From Pseudomonadota bacterium (GTDB lineage Bacteria > Pseudomonadota > Gammaproteobacteria > Pseudomonadales > Moraxellaceae), in NCBI GenBank assembly GCA_021833365.1, contig JAKBFV010000009.1, positions 1-48,398 on the forward strand: a DNA stretch of 48,398 nt, read 5' to 3'. The notes beneath the pieces were generated by a model, which saw only the letters and a list, made by a program, of their open reading frames with translations, was not told the DNA's origin and made no database searches. Both the position numbers and the translations under genes were made by a program. This document shows, one piece after another, positions 48,302 to 48,398 of this stretch; positions within the stretch are counted from its first letter, which is position 1; every line of letters starts with the position of its first letter.

Positions 48302-48398
48302 ATGCGGCAAGAGCGTGGTGACAGCATGATGCGGCGATGGCGCCTGCGACGGGGCTTCCTGGCTCTGGCTCTGGGTTTGTGGACCTGGTCAGCGACGG
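48302..48398 (+). CDS. gspD: Start of the type II secretin, cut by the window end
   Basis: Only about 32 codons are visible. They encode a basic N-terminus and a hydrophobic stretch (RRGFLALALGLWTWSAT) that reads as a signal peptide. Position directly after gspC makes the secretin gspD the likely identity. The start could be 48302 or the tandem ATGs at 48326 and 48329; no ribosome site settles this. Confidence 0.55.
   Translation, partial: MRQERGDSMMRRWRLRRGFLALALGLWTWSAT

Overview
The window is one stretch of a high-GC gammaproteobacterial chromosome with dense coding and few gaps. Gene order is the best guide to its origin. The block aroQ-accB-accC-prmA-zinc-ribbon protein-dusB-fis-purH-purD and the block ispB-rplU-rpmA-obgE-proB are arrangements I associate with Pseudomonas and its relatives. 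The lapG-lapD pair, DUF1820, DUF2333 and the gspN-gspC-gspD order point to the same broad group (Pseudomonadales-like). I cannot name a genus. I see no prophage, insertion sequence, CRISPR array or rRNA.

Layout. 1-5519: a diiron/MBL-fold protein, a Ser-rich protein of unknown role, a 73-residue unknown, and an Anbu (ancestral proteasome-like) cluster with its alpha-E and circularly permuted ATP-grasp partners. 5520-6160: the largest gap, with no convincing gene. 6161-14796: nine tightly packed minus-strand genes. In transcription order they are an alkyltransferase-like DNA repair protein, an AmpG-like transporter, a response regulator with a degenerate GGDEF domain, a TraD/VirD4-like ATPase, a replication-relaxation-like protein, a small membrane protein, a MATE exporter, a methyltransferase and a TPR/ATP-grasp protein. 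This run is the least ordinary part of the window. 14823-26644: housekeeping metabolism and translation (HugZ-like protein, malic enzyme, purine synthesis, Fis, DusB, PrmA, biotin carboxylase, AroQ).

26804-30801: the LapG protease and LapD c-di-GMP receptor, which control release of a surface adhesin, followed by DUF2333 and DUF1820 genes. 31007-33404: a cold-shock protein with a near-perfect cold box in its leader, a membrane protein ending in a second cold-shock domain, and an RhlB-like helicase; together these look like an RNA-structure or cold-response group. 33600-37917: tRNA-Pro(CGG), then ispB, L21, L27, ObgE and ProB. 37959-45195: a nitroreductase divergent from a TetR-regulated tripartite RND efflux operon, with a clear inverted repeat between them. 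45404-48398: an H-NS-like protein, a small unknown, a DUF481-type outer-membrane protein, and the start of a type II secretion cluster (gspN, gspC, partial gspD) that runs off the end.

Several starts were moved downstream from the longest open frame because a Shine-Dalgarno match, a stop/start overlap or a signal peptide supports the shorter form; each case is stated in its entry.
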